49,523 bases of DNA from Candidatus Paceibacterota bacterium (GCA_035452965.1 DAOTCE010000035.1:1-49523); one strand, 5' to 3'; shown: positions 33,817 to 42,875, numbered from the stretch's first letter. The notes: generated by a model not told the origin, from the sequence alone. Made by a program: numbers and translations.

Positions 33817-35475
33817 TTACTTCTTCTTCTCGATCGGCACCGAGCAAATGACGCGCGTGCCCCGCGAGCCGGAGGCCTTGATTTCGAACGAGGCGCCAAT
33901 GAGGTTCGCGCGATAGTTCATAATGCGCAGCCCCATGCCCGTGGAAGATCCCTGCAGCTTTGGAAACGGCAGCCCGTCGTTATGTATCGTAAGAACCACT
34001 TCGGCGGCGCCGTTGGCCAGGCCGATGCCGACCTGTTTGGCCTTGCCGTGTTTGATGGCATTGGTCACTGCTTCCTGGGCAATCTTGTACAGCTGACTGG
34101 CAATGTCTGTCTCGAGGTTCGGGATGGTTCCCTCCGCCTTGAACTCGCAGGAAACCTTGAACAGGTCCGAAGCGTGCCGGGCGAGGCCCTTCAGGGCAGC
34201 AGTCAAATCCTCTCTCTTCAAGTCCAGCGTAGCCAGATCCTGAGCCAGGTCACGTGCATGGCTCATGGCCTGTTGGACGAGTTTATGTATTCGGGCGGCA
34301 TCCGCGGCTTCCGCAACCCCCCGCCGGCCGAGTTTGAGTTCCAGCCCCTTGGTCATGAGCGCCAGACCGGATAGTTGCTGGCCCAGATCATCGTGCAGGT
34401 CCAGGCCGATGCGCCGCCGCTCCTTCTCCGTGATCTCCAGCAACTCAAATTCAAGCCGCCGGCGCTCAGCGATCGCGGCCTCGAGCCGGTCGTTGGCAGT
34501 CTTCAGCTCGGCGGTGCGCTGCAGCACACGCGTTTCCAGTTCGTCGTGGGCGCGGCGCAAGGCTTCCTCCGCGTTGCGCCGCTGCAGGAACTGGCCGATC
34601 TCGCTGCTGATGGCGGTCATCATGTTGAGCAGCGCCACGTCGGCTTCCAGGCGGCGCAGCGCGAAGAACTCCAGGACGCCGAAGAAATTGCCCCCGCTTT
34701 GAATCGGAAAGGCGGTGGCGCTCTGCAACCCGGCCCGGGCCGCCGAGTCGCGCACGAGAAACCCGGTATCCTGAGCCAGGTCAACGACCCAAATTGCCCG
34801 CCGTTGCTCCCACACGCGCCCGGCCAGACTTGCGCCGGAGTGAAGCGTCCGGCGGCGGTTCTCTTCAAGGAAAGTGTTTAGCGCGGGTGACGGGGCGCTC
34901 AAAGTCAGCACGGTGGGCTTGAGCACCGCTTGCTGGGGATCCACGGTCCAGAGCGCTCCCAGATCCATTTGCAAGCTGTCGAGCAGTGCCTGCACGATGG
35001 CCGGCACCGCTTCGTCGAGCGAGGCGGTGGTGGCCAGAATCAAAGTGATGGTGTGCTGGGCCCTTAATTGCAGCTCCGAGCGCCGGCGCTCGCGCCGAAC
35101 CCGGGCGTCGCGCAGCTCGCGCTCGACCGCCGGGCCGAGCCGCGCCAGCTTGTCCTTCATCACGTAGTCATGCGCGCCCGCTTTCATGGCCGCCACAGCC
35201 GTCTCTTCGGTAATGAAGCCCGAGACGACAATAAACGGCAGGTCCAGCCCCCTTTCTCTGACCAGCGTCATCGCCTCCAGACCGTCAAAGCGCGGCAGCC
35301 GGTAGTCAGCGATGATGAGGTCCCATTCCTGCCGATCCAGCGCGGCCACCAACTCTTCGCGCGTCTCCACGCGGTGCCAGACCGGCGCAAAGCCGGCTCG
35401 TTGCAGCTCGATCTTCAGCAGTGCCGCGTCGTCAGCCGAATCTTCGATGAGCAATACCTTGATTGGCTGGTTCAC
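33817..35475 (-). CDS. Hybrid response receiver-GAF-histidine kinase (HisKA_3 type)
   Basis: This signalling protein has 552 residues from ATG 35475. Residues 5-120 are a receiver domain (VLLIEDSADDAALLK, phospho-acceptor Asp in IIADYRLPRFDG, and KAGAHDYVMKDKL). Residues about 145-300 are a GAF domain. A coiled coil (RTAELKTANDRLEAAIAERR) leads into a HisKA_3 dimerisation domain with the phospho-histidine in RRRIGLDLHDDLGQQLSG, then an HATPase with AQEAVTNAIKHGKA and STGMGLRIMNYRA. HisKA_3 kinases normally pair with NarL/LuxR-type regulators; one lies at 44169-44861. The first codon overlaps the stop of the upstream kinase gene (ATGA), so the upstream kinase may phosphorylate this receiver; inference. 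Confidence 0.92.
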   Translation of the reverse strand: MNQPIKVLLIEDSADDAALLKIELQRAGFAPVWHRVETREELVAALDRQEWDLIIADYRLPRFDGLEAMTLVRERGLDLPFIVVSGFITEETAVAAMKAGAHDYVMKDKLARLGPAVERELRDARVRRERRRSELQLRAQHTITLILATTASLDEAVPAIVQALLDSLQMDLGALWTVDPQQAVLKPTVLTLSAPSPALNTFLEENRRRTLHSGASLAGRVWEQRRAIWVVDLAQDTGFLVRDSAARAGLQSATAFPIQSGGNFFGVLEFFALRRLEADVALLNMMTAISSEIGQFLQRRNAEEALRRAHDELETRVLQRTAELKTANDRLEAAIAERRRLEFELLEITEKERRRIGLDLHDDLGQQLSGLALMTKGLELKLGRRGVAEAADAARIHKLVQQAMSHARDLAQDLATLDLKREDLTAALKGLARHASDLFKVSCEFKAEGTIPNLETDIASQLYKIAQEAVTNAIKHGKAKQVGIGLANGAAEVVLTIHNDGLPFPKLQGSSTGMGLRIMNYRANLIGASFEIKASGSRGTRVICSVPIEKKK

Positions 35476-37283
35476 AGTTCAAAATCTCGCGTGTCCGGAA
35501 GCACAAAGTAGAATGTCGCGCCCTGGTTGGCAACCCCGGTGGCCCACACGCGGCCACGATGACGTTTGATGATCCGCTGCACAGTGGCCAGGCCAATGCC
35601 CGTGCCGGGAAACTCGCCGGCCGGGTGGAGCCGCTGAAAGACCCCAAAAAGCTTGCTGGCGTGGGCCATGTCGAAGCCGACGCCATTGTCCCGCACGAAG
35701 TACGCCGGCTCCGGCTGGAGGCTGACGCCGAATTCGATGCGGGCGCCGGGCTGTTGCCTGGTGAACTTCCACGCGTTGCCCAGCAGGTTGTCCAGCAGGA
35801 CCTTCAACAGGCGTTCGTCACCCTCAGCCTGCAGGTTCGGCTGAATGATAAACTGCGCCGCGCGCCCTGGCTCGGCGCGCCGCAACTCGGCGGCAACCGT
35901 CTCGGCCAGCGCGCTAAGATTGACTCTTTGCCAGCGCAACTCGCTCCGGCCGACGCGCGACAGCTTCAGCAGGTCTTCGATCAGCCGGTCCATCCGCTGG
36001 CTGGCATGGCAGGCGCGGCGCAGAAAGTCCCGCCCCTCCTCATCCAGCTGGCCGAGGTGGCGATCGAGCAGCACCTCGCTGAATCCGCGAATGGCCCGGA
36101 GCGGCGCTCGAAGGTCATGGGAAACAGAATAGGCGAAGGCTTCCAGCTCCTGGTTGGTCGCCTCCAGTTCCGCGGTGCGTTCCCGCACCCGCCGCTCCAG
36201 CTCGGCATTGAGTCCGCGAATTTCCTGTTCCGCCACTTTGCGGGCCGTCACGTCAATAACTACGCCCACCATGCGAATGGGCTTGCCGGTGGCGTCGCGA
36301 CAAGCGCGCCCGCGGCCAAGCATCCAGCCGGGCGGCCCGCCGCGCGGCAGAAAACGAAACTCCGCTTCGTAATCGGTCTGGATCTCAATGGACCGGGCGA
36401 AAGCCTGGCGGATCACCTCCCGGTCCTCCGGGTGGATGAGTTCGTAAAGCGCTTGCTCGGTTCCCGGGAACTCGCCGGGCCGCAGCCCGAAAATAGCTTC
36501 GACTTCCGGGGACAACAAGATACGTCCCTGGACCAATTCGCGCGTCCAGGTCCCCATTTTGCCGGAGGTCAGCGCCATCCGCAGGCGCTCGTTGCTCTCG
36601 CTCAGCGCGGCCTCGGCGCGAATCCGTTCCAGCGCCCCGCCGCAATGGTCCGCCAGCGCTTGCAGGGTGCGCGTGTCCTCTTCCGTATAGGCGTTCGGCG
36701 TGTAGCTTTGAAGGGACAGGATGCCAATGGTCTGGGAGTTCTTGCGCACGGGAACGTACATCAACGAGGCCGAAGGACGCGCCCGGTCCCCGAAGGGAAA
36801 GACATCCGGCGGAACTGTTGCCAGGGGGGGGCGCAAGATCAGTTGTGGACCATGTTCGAGCGCTCGCCGCGCAATCGCGCTGAGCCGCGACGAGCCGGGT
36901 TCCGGCGCAATCTCGATGCGCTGCCCGTCGATCGTGTCCAGGCAAAGCACGGGGGTGACGGACGCCACATCGGCCGAACACAAATCGAGCACACCCGCGT
37001 CCCATTGCCAGAGCGCATCGGCCGCTTCCAGAATGATCCTTCCGGCTTCCTTCGGCGTCCGGACGGCACCGAGGCGATGGCCCAAACTGGAGAAGACCGC
37101 CGCGCGCTGCTCTGCCGTCTTGCGCTGTCGGCGTCCGGCCACAACCGCCGCGGCGAACGCCAGGCTCGCCGAGGGCCAAGCGGTCGCCTGGTCAGGAAAG
37201 CTCGGCCCGTTTGCTTGATAGCCCAGGCAGCCGGCCGCCGCCACTGCGGCCACCTTGGCAACCCTGGTGATTGTCCTGCTCAT
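35472..37283 (-). CDS. GAF-PAS sensor histidine kinase
   Basis: This protein has 603 residues from ATG 37283; the frame is open up to 37622, but the extra 113 residues are cysteine-rich and non-conserved. One or two short hydrophobic segments (AKVAAVAAAGCLGY, WPSASLAFAAAVVAG) may anchor it. A GAF-like domain (about residues 70-225), a PAS domain (about 235-350: MALTSGKMGTWTREL, FRFLPRGGPPGWMLGRG), a coiled coil, a HisKA domain (AFAYSVSHDLRAPLRAIRG) and an HATPase (LLDNLLGNAWKFTR, VRDNGVGFDMAH, GTGIGLATVQRII) follow. The ending resembles bacteriophytochrome-type kinases. The stop overlaps the start of the hybrid kinase gene. The signal is unknown. Confidence 0.92.
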   Translation of the reverse strand: MSRTITRVAKVAAVAAAGCLGYQANGPSFPDQATAWPSASLAFAAAVVAGRRQRKTAEQRAAVFSSLGHRLGAVRTPKEAGRIILEAADALWQWDAGVLDLCSADVASVTPVLCLDTIDGQRIEIAPEPGSSRLSAIARRALEHGPQLILRPPLATVPPDVFPFGDRARPSASLMYVPVRKNSQTIGILSLQSYTPNAYTEEDTRTLQALADHCGGALERIRAEAALSESNERLRMALTSGKMGTWTRELVQGRILLSPEVEAIFGLRPGEFPGTEQALYELIHPEDREVIRQAFARSIEIQTDYEAEFRFLPRGGPPGWMLGRGRACRDATGKPIRMVGVVIDVTARKVAEQEIRGLNAELERRVRERTAELEATNQELEAFAYSVSHDLRAPLRAIRGFSEVLLDRHLGQLDEEGRDFLRRACHASQRMDRLIEDLLKLSRVGRSELRWQRVNLSALAETVAAELRRAEPGRAAQFIIQPNLQAEGDERLLKVLLDNLLGNAWKFTRQQPGARIEFGVSLQPEPAYFVRDNGVGFDMAHASKLFGVFQRLHPAGEFPGTGIGLATVQRIIKRHRGRVWATGVANQGATFYFVLPDTRDFEL

Positions 37284-37630
37284 TGCACGTTTTGCATCGG
37301 CATTCGCACCCCAACATAAACCGCCTCGGCCTGCCAGAACAGCGCATTGCTGTGCCCGCCGGTCTTCGACGCCAATGCCGTTCCCCGACCGAGCGCCCTT
37401 GAGCATACACCAGCGCTGCCGGCGCGTGGTACAACTGTTCGCATAACTGAGGTCGGAGATGGCTGCATCTACTGCTCCTCCGATTGTAGGCATACCCGTC
37501 CGCTCGCATATGGGGTAATCACCCCATACAGCCGAATCAGTCCCCTCCTGGCATTGCGCGAACGGCCCGCTTCCGGGCTTGCGCCCAAGGCAAGAGCAAC
37601 GCATATTGCGGGCGACCTGCACAAGAAATT
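37284..37630. other. Divergent intergenic region between kinase operon and mdh
   Basis: No credible gene in these 347 bases. The most notable element is a palindrome at 37509-37528 (listed separately). An open minus-strand frame crosses the region as an extension of the kinase gene but has unusual composition (many Cys and Arg). Confidence 0.5.
37509..37528. promoter_or_regulatory. Palindromic operator candidate
   Basis: TATGGGGT-AATC-ACCCCATA: two perfect 8-base arms with a 4-base centre. It lies 103 bases before mdh and 226 bases before the kinase start, so it could act on either promoter. The symmetry fits binding of a dimeric regulator, for example of the NarL/LuxR type, but the regulator is unknown. 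Confidence 0.5.
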
Positions 37631-38626
37631 ATGAACAGACCCATTCGCGTTGCTGTTACCGGTGCCGCCGGCCAGATTGGTTACGCCCTCTTGTTCCGCA
37701 TCGCTTCGGGCTCGATGTTCGGCGCGCACCAGCCGCTGATTCTGCACCTGATTGAAGTCCCCGCCGCTATACCGGCGCTGCAGGGCCTGGCGATGGAGTT
37801 GGAGGACGGCGGCTTTCCGCTGCTCAAGGGCGTCGTGGTCACTTCCAGTCTCGAGGAGGGGTTCCGCGGGGTCAACTGGGTGCTGCTGGTCGGCGCTGCG
37901 CCGCGCAAGCCCGGCATGGAGCGCAAGGACTTGCTGGGCGTCAACGCCAAGATCTTCGTCGTGCAGGGCCAGGCGCTGCAACGGCACGCCGCCGCGGACG
38001 TGCGCATCCTGGTGGTGGGCAATCCGTGCAATACCAACTGCCTCATCACCATGCACAACGCGCCCGAAATCCCCCGCGACCGCTTCTTCGCCATGACGCG
38101 ACTGGACGAGAATCGCGCCAAGGCGCAACTGGCCAAAAAGGCGGGCTTAGACGTGACCACCGTCACCAACGTCTGCATTTGGGGCAACCATTCCTCGACG
38201 CAGTATCCCGATTTCCACAACGCCAAGATCAAGGGCAAGCCCGTGACGCAGGTCATCAGCGATGAAGCCTGGCTGAAGGGAGAGTTCATCACCGCAGTTC
38301 AGCAGCGCGGCGCGGCAATTCTTAAGGCCCGCTCAGCCTCAAGCGCCGCCAGCGCGGCGGTGGCCATCGTGGACACCGTCTATTCGATCATTCACCCGAC
38401 CCACGCCAGCGACTGGCACAGTCTCTGCATCTGCTCCGACGGCAGCTACGGCGTCGAGCCGGGCCTCATCAGTTCGTTCCCCATCCACAGCAACGGCCAC
38501 GAATTGGAAGTTGTCCAGGGCCTGACCATTAACGACTTCAGCCGCGCCAAAATTGAAATCACCATTAACGAACTGAAGGAGGAGCGGGCGATGGTCAAAG
38601 ACCTGCTCGGCGATGACAGACGATAG
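37631..38626 (+). CDS. mdh: Malate dehydrogenase
   Basis: NAD-dependent enzyme of the citric acid cycle interconverting malate and oxaloacetate. It has 331 residues from ATG 37631. The cofactor fold is VAVTGAAGQIGYALLFRIASG; substrate arginines are in AAPRKPGMERKDLL and TRLDENRAKAQLAKKAG; the catalytic histidine is in ICWGNHSSTQYPDF-type sequence (VCIWGNHSSTQYPDF). This pattern is that of the cytosolic-type (mdh type 2) dehydrogenases rather than the LDH-like group. The N-terminal MNRPIRVAVTG is the normal start. The PfkB kinase gene follows on the same strand after about 160 bases. Confidence 0.96.
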   Translation: MNRPIRVAVTGAAGQIGYALLFRIASGSMFGAHQPLILHLIEVPAAIPALQGLAMELEDGGFPLLKGVVVTSSLEEGFRGVNWVLLVGAAPRKPGMERKDLLGVNAKIFVVQGQALQRHAAADVRILVVGNPCNTNCLITMHNAPEIPRDRFFAMTRLDENRAKAQLAKKAGLDVTTVTNVCIWGNHSSTQYPDFHNAKIKGKPVTQVISDEAWLKGEFITAVQQRGAAILKARSASSAASAAVAIVDTVYSIIHPTHASDWHSLCICSDGSYGVEPGLISSFPIHSNGHELEVVQGLTINDFSRAKIEITINELKEERAMVKDLLGDDRR

Positions 38627-38788
38627 AGGACGGGCAGAGGCAGCATCGCCCTGGAGGTTGGCCAGTTGGCTGGCTCTATCTCACAGCGGCGCCAAGACAG
38701 GCGCGGCAGAGGAGTGTTTACACATTGCCGCGGACGGCGGGATTCACTAGGTTCCGCCGTTCACTACGAGAAAGCGACTTGCATTGAT

Positions 38789-39688
38789 ATGAGTGTGTTG
38801 ATTGTCGGTTCGACCGCGCTGGACTCCATCAAGACCCCGAAGGCGGAGAACCCCCGGCTGCTGGGCGGCTCAGCCAGCCATGCTTCCGTGGCGGCCAGCT
38901 TCTTCGCTCCGGTCAAATTGGTCGGGGTGGTGGGAAACGATTTCCCGCAGCGCTATCTACGGCTTTACGAGCGCCACGGCATTGACCTGGCGGGTCTGCA
39001 GCGGGTGCCGGGGAAGACCTTCCACTGGTCGGGGGAATATGAGGCGAACATGAACAATCGGCGGACGTTGCTGACCGAGTTGGGTGTGTTTGAGAACTTC
39101 AAACCGGAGCTGCCCAAGGCGTATCAGGCGGCGCCGTTCGTGCTGCTGGCCAACATCGCGCCCGCTTTGCAGCATCGCGTGTTGGACCAGATGCAACGCC
39201 CCCGGTTCGTGGCAGCCGACACCATGGATTTGTGGCTCAAGGTGGCCCGGCCAGACCTGTTGAAACTGCTCAAGCGAGTGGATGCGTTCGTGCTCAATGA
39301 CAGCGAGGCGCAGCAGTTGACCGGGGAAGATAACATGCGCTCCGCGTTCAAGCAGATCCACCAACTCGGACCGCGATATGTGGTTATCAAGCAAGGTTCG
39401 CATGGCTCGGTGTTGTCCTGTCCCCGAGGCATGTTCATCTGCCCGGCCTATCCGCTGCAGCGCGTGGTGGACCCGACGGGAGCCGGGGATTCGTTTGCGG
39501 GCGGCATGATGGGTTACCTGGCGGCGGCCAAGGGGCCAATTGATCGCCATATCCGGCGGGCGATGATTTACGGGAGTGTGGTGGCCTCGTTCTGCTGCGA
39601 GGGCTTCGGCCTGCAGCACACAACACGAGTAACGCAGGCCGAGATTGAAAAGCGCGTGCAGGAGTTGGAACGTCTGACCCGGTTCTAG
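38789..39688 (+). CDS. PfkB family sugar/nucleoside kinase
   Basis: An ATP-dependent kinase of 299 residues from ATG 38789; the frame is open upstream to a TTG at 38666 but the added residues are arginine-rich and non-conserved. The N-terminus SVLIVGSTALDSIKTP, the LLGGSASHASVAASFF substrate-binding segment (family GGxxxN region) and the C-terminal DPTGAGDSFAGGMMGYLA anion-hole and catalytic aspartate motif mark the ribokinase/PfkB family. The substrate could be a sugar, adenosine or a related compound; sequence alone does not decide. It is between mdh and cysE; no functional link is evident. Confidence 0.9.
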   Translation: MSVLIVGSTALDSIKTPKAENPRLLGGSASHASVAASFFAPVKLVGVVGNDFPQRYLRLYERHGIDLAGLQRVPGKTFHWSGEYEANMNNRRTLLTELGVFENFKPELPKAYQAAPFVLLANIAPALQHRVLDQMQRPRFVAADTMDLWLKVARPDLLKLLKRVDAFVLNDSEAQQLTGEDNMRSAFKQIHQLGPRYVVIKQGSHGSVLSCPRGMFICPAYPLQRVVDPTGAGDSFAGGMMGYLAAAKGPIDRHIRRAMIYGSVVASFCCEGFGLQHTTRVTQAEIEKRVQELERLTRF

Positions 39689-39707
39689 CGGAGCGCAGCC
39701 GCCGGCG

Positions 39708-40628
39708 TCAGATGTGGAAATCTTCGAGAGGACGGGTCTTGTCTTTCTTGCGCATAACTTTGACGTTGGCCTCTTCCTGGACAACCAGAGAATGCGGCGG
39801 GACGCTGGTGGTGAGAAAGACGTTCGCCCCGATGGTGCTGCCTTCACCTACCACCGTGTCCCCGCCCATGATGGTGGCGCCGGCATAAATAGTCACGTTG
39901 TCTTCGATGGTGGGGTGGCGCTTCTGGCCGCGAAGTTGCTGTCCGGCGGCCAGGGATTTCGCCACCAGCCCCACGCCCTGATACATCTTGACGTGGTTGC
40001 CGAGAATGGTCGTCTCTCCGACAACAGTCCCGGTGCAATGGTCCACGAAGAAGTGGGAGCCAATTCGCGCGCCGGGATGCAAATCCATGCCTGTGCGGGT
40101 GTGCGCCCACTCAGTCATAATGCGAGGAATGAGTGAGACGTTCTTGAGATACAACTCATGCGCCAGGCGCTGCACGGCGATGGCCTCGATGCAGGGATAG
40201 GCCACAATTACCTCCTCCTTGCTGAGGGCCGCCGGGTCGCCGTTGTAGGCGGCTTCGGTGTCGGTCTGGAGCAGTTCGCGGAGGCGGGGCAGGCTGGCGA
40301 GAAACTCGAGCGTCAGGGTGCGCGCAATCGGGCGCAGGCCCTTCCTGGGCAGTTCGGGCGGTGGGCTGTATTCAAGGCTCTTGGTGATTTCATCTTCCAG
40401 GCTGCGCAGGACGGACTCGATGAGCGGGGAGGTGGAAGACCGGAGCGCCGAGGAATGAACCAGCTTCTCGTCGAAGAAGCCGGGGAAGAGCAACCGAAGC
40501 AGATCGGCGGTTACGAGCGCGATGGCGCGTTTGGAGGGCAGGTTCTTGCCGTCCAGGTGGTTGATGCCGCCCGCGCTGGCGTACGAAGCCATCAAGCGGT
40601 CGGTGAGATGGGTAACAGTCAACGGCAT
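39708..40628 (-). CDS. cysE: Serine O-acetyltransferase
   Basis: This enzyme acetylates L-serine with acetyl-CoA as the first step of cysteine synthesis. It has 306 residues from ATG 40628; the upstream open extension to 40769 is proline- and arginine-rich. An N-terminal helical domain (about residues 1-180) is followed by the left-handed beta-helix of hexapeptide repeats: GMDLHPGARIGSHFFVDHCTG, GETTILGNHVKMYQGV, RHPTIEDNVTIYAGATIMG. The catalytic His in DHCTG and the Asp/His pair are present. The length and the extended N-terminal part fit the longer EpsC-like SATs. It converges with the PfkB kinase gene at 20 bases. Confidence 0.93.
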   Translation of the reverse strand: MPLTVTHLTDRLMASYASAGGINHLDGKNLPSKRAIALVTADLLRLLFPGFFDEKLVHSSALRSSTSPLIESVLRSLEDEITKSLEYSPPPELPRKGLRPIARTLTLEFLASLPRLRELLQTDTEAAYNGDPAALSKEEVIVAYPCIEAIAVQRLAHELYLKNVSLIPRIMTEWAHTRTGMDLHPGARIGSHFFVDHCTGTVVGETTILGNHVKMYQGVGLVAKSLAAGQQLRGQKRHPTIEDNVTIYAGATIMGGDTVVGEGSTIGANVFLTTSVPPHSLVVQEEANVKVMRKKDKTRPLEDFHI

Positions 40629-40731
40629 GTGATGAGTATCCGGCAACGAGGGGGTGGACGCAAGTGGAGGAAGGCGCCAGTCAAAACACACCGCAGCCCC
40701 CCCGGGCCGAAATCCAACCGCCTCGCGAGGT

Positions 40732-41898
40732 CTACCTTGGCGAAAGCACCTGCGCGATGGATTCGGCAACGCGGTCTGGGGTGATGCCGTTCATGCAGCG
40801 GAAGTCAATGGGACAAGCACGGCGGAAACAAGGCGCGCACGGCACGGTGGCCTTGAGCAACCGATGGCGAGGCTCTTCCGGCAAACCAGGCCCGGTCAAC
40901 TCCGGCGAGGTGCTGCCAAAAGGAACCACGACCGGCGTGCCGAGGGCGGCGGCAACGTGCATGGGGCCAGTGTCGTTGGTGAGCACGACGCGGCAGAGTT
41001 TAAGCAACGCCATGAGCTGGCGCAGGGAGGTCTTCCCGGCGAGATTCAGCACGCTTCCTCCGGCGAGCCGGGCGATAACTTCGCAGACCTGCGTATCGCC
41101 CGGGCCACCGAAAGCGAACCAGAAGCAGTGTCGGGTTTGTTGCGCGATAGCACGCGCGACCGCGGCAAAGCTCTCCGAAGGCCAGCGTTTGGCGGGGCCG
41201 TATTCCGCGCCGGGATTCAGGCCAAGGAGAATTGGCGGTTGAGCCGGAGTGGAGTTCGGCGTTCTTTTCCGCCATTCCGACAGGAACATTGCCTCTGCCT
41301 GTCGCAATTCCGCCGAGGTGACTTCCAGCTTCGGCGGGAGTGCTTCCGGGCTCGCGCCCAACGCCTCAGCCAGGTGAAGGTAATCGTGAATCTGGTGGGC
41401 GGTGCGGTGCGGCGAACGGGGGCGTGCAGCAGACGGATTGCCCGCGCTCATTCGGACCAGGCGGTTTACTTCGCTGACGGAGCGTTTGGGCATCCGCATC
41501 TGACCGGGACGCGGGGCGATTGGTTGCGTGAGCAGCCAGCTTCGCCAGGGCCGGGCGTAACCAATGCGTTGGGGAATCCGTGCCAGCCAAACTTCAAAGG
41601 CGGAGCGATGCGAATTGGGGAGCACTAATGCGCTTTGGAACGCCCCACCCCGCAGCCGGCGGGCGACGGACCACGGGCTTTCGCCGGGGGAGAAAGGGAT
41701 CACCGCGTTCAGGCTGGGATGATGCTGCCAAAGGTCTGCGAGCTTGTCCGGTGTGAGCAAGGCCAGGTGCGCCTCGGGCAGCGCTTCGCGGAGGCGCTGC
41801 AACGCAGGCGTGGTCATCACCGCGTCACCAAGCCAATTGACGCCGCGGATGAGAACGCGGCCAGGAGAATGGGTGGAGGATGGAGGATGGTCCGGCAC
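40732..41898 (-). CDS. waaF: Lipopolysaccharide heptosyltransferase II-like (WaaF)
   Basis: A GT9 glycosyltransferase of 388 residues that adds heptose to the LPS inner core. The N-terminus has GVNWLGDAVMTTPALQRLRE, typical of WaaF; AEYGPAKRWPSESFA and TNDTGPMHVAAALGTPVV form the ADP-heptose site. The end has CPIDFRCMNGITPDRV. The first 12 residues (MPDHPPSSTHSP) are proline/serine-rich, absent from the family as I recall it, and are encoded by a heptamer repeat. A second low-complexity insert (SAGNPSAARPRSPHR) is around residue 140. It is the third gene of the lpxK-lpxL-waaF unit, starting 18 bases after the acyltransferase stop. Confidence 0.92.
   Translation of the reverse strand: MPDHPPSSTHSPGRVLIRGVNWLGDAVMTTPALQRLREALPEAHLALLTPDKLADLWQHHPSLNAVIPFSPGESPWSVARRLRGGAFQSALVLPNSHRSAFEVWLARIPQRIGYARPWRSWLLTQPIAPRPGQMRMPKRSVSEVNRLVRMSAGNPSAARPRSPHRTAHQIHDYLHLAEALGASPEALPPKLEVTSAELRQAEAMFLSEWRKRTPNSTPAQPPILLGLNPGAEYGPAKRWPSESFAAVARAIAQQTRHCFWFAFGGPGDTQVCEVIARLAGGSVLNLAGKTSLRQLMALLKLCRVVLTNDTGPMHVAAALGTPVVVPFGSTSPELTGPGLPEEPRHRLLKATVPCAPCFRRACPIDFRCMNGITPDRVAESIAQVLSPR
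41872..41892. repeat. Heptanucleotide repeat (GGTGGAG/GATGGAG/GATGGTC)
   Basis: Three closely related 7-mers in tandem at the first codons of waaF, encoding the proline/serine-rich DHPPSST extension. Confidence 0.8.
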
Positions 41899-41916
41899 AG
41901 CGATATGCGCAGTCGG

Positions 41917-42873
41917 CTATCCGGCATTTCGTGGCATGGCGCCATGGTTGGCCGCCGGCGTGGATTCCAACTCGCGAACCGCGGATTTCCGGGCGCTGGC
42001 AGGCGGCGGCTTCCATCGCCTGTGGACCCAGAACCAGTTGGCGGGATCGCGGCGCACGGCGGCTTCGAAGGCGCGGTTCACGTCGCGCATGATATCGGCG
42101 GTGGAACGGGGCCGGCCGTTCTCGTGAGTGGGAATTTCGGCGCCCGCCTCGATGTGCCAGCGGGCCAGGCCGACTCGATAGCAAATACCCGTAATCAGCG
42201 CGCAACGGTAACGCAGCGCGAAGATGGCCGGGGCTGCCGACGTGGCGCAGTCGCGCCCCAAAAACGGCACGCGCAACGCGCCGCTTGACTGGTCGGAAAG
42301 GAGTCCCAGCATGATGCCCGGTTGGTTCATGAACGCCTTCAGCGCGGGGGCGTCGAAACGGCGCTCGAAGAAGACACAGCCGGAACGCTCGCGCAGGGAT
42401 TGCAGCAGACGGTTGAGGGAAGGCTGGCGGAGCCCGCGGTAGGTGGTGGCGCATTGATAAGCGGGGGCAAACTGGCCAAAGCGGGCGTAGAGCTCAAAGT
42501 TCCCGAAATGCCCGATAGCGGCGACGACGCTCTGCGGCTTCCGGTCGGCAGGAGGCGCCAGTATGCGGGGGTTGCCGGCAAACTCCACCCGTGCGCGCAG
42601 CTCTTCGAAACTCATGGCCGCCGTCTTGATGGCGCAGGCGTAATTCTCGCCGATGCGCCGGAAGTTCTCTCGCGCCAGTTCCCGGATTTCGGCGCGGGAT
42701 TTCTCCGCGCCAAAACACATGGTCAGGTTGCGCAGCGTGACGCGCCGGTGGCGCCGATCCAGCCAGAAGGCCAGCGCGCCACCGCCGCGCCCCAGGCGCG
42801 CCACCCAGGTGAGCGGCAGCACCTGAAGCAAGGCCACCAGGGCGCGGACCAGAACATAAAGCAGCGTTTCCAT
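41917..42873 (-). CDS. Lipid A acyltransferase, LpxL/HtrB family
   Basis: This inner-membrane acyltransferase has 318 residues from ATG 42873; the upstream open extension to 42957 overlaps lpxK coding sequence and is not conserved. An N-terminal hydrophobic helix (TLLYVLVRALVALLQVLPL) anchors it. The catalytic HX4E-type motif is GHFGNFEL, followed by the FRGLRQPSLNRLLQSLR-like segment (YRGLRQPSLNRLLQSLR) and the DQSSGALRVPFLG block. It adds a secondary acyl chain to a lipid A precursor. The C-terminal region WFWVHRRWKPP is typical. The start is 2 bases after the lpxK stop. Confidence 0.92.
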   Translation of the reverse strand: METLLYVLVRALVALLQVLPLTWVARLGRGGGALAFWLDRRHRRVTLRNLTMCFGAEKSRAEIRELARENFRRIGENYACAIKTAAMSFEELRARVEFAGNPRILAPPADRKPQSVVAAIGHFGNFELYARFGQFAPAYQCATTYRGLRQPSLNRLLQSLRERSGCVFFERRFDAPALKAFMNQPGIMLGLLSDQSSGALRVPFLGRDCATSAAPAIFALRYRCALITGICYRVGLARWHIEAGAEIPTHENGRPRSTADIMRDVNRAFEAAVRRDPANWFWVHRRWKPPPASARKSAVRELESTPAANHGAMPRNAG

Positions 42874-42875
42874 GG

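Noticed and set aside
35463..37319. Long open frame (618 codons) on the plus strand
   Set aside because: Antisense to the PAS/GAF kinase gene, which has full kinase motifs.
37284..37622. N-terminal extension of the PAS/GAF kinase to 37622
   Set aside because: 113 extra residues are Cys/Arg-rich and would cover the promoter palindrome; ATG 37283 gives a normal membrane-anchored start.
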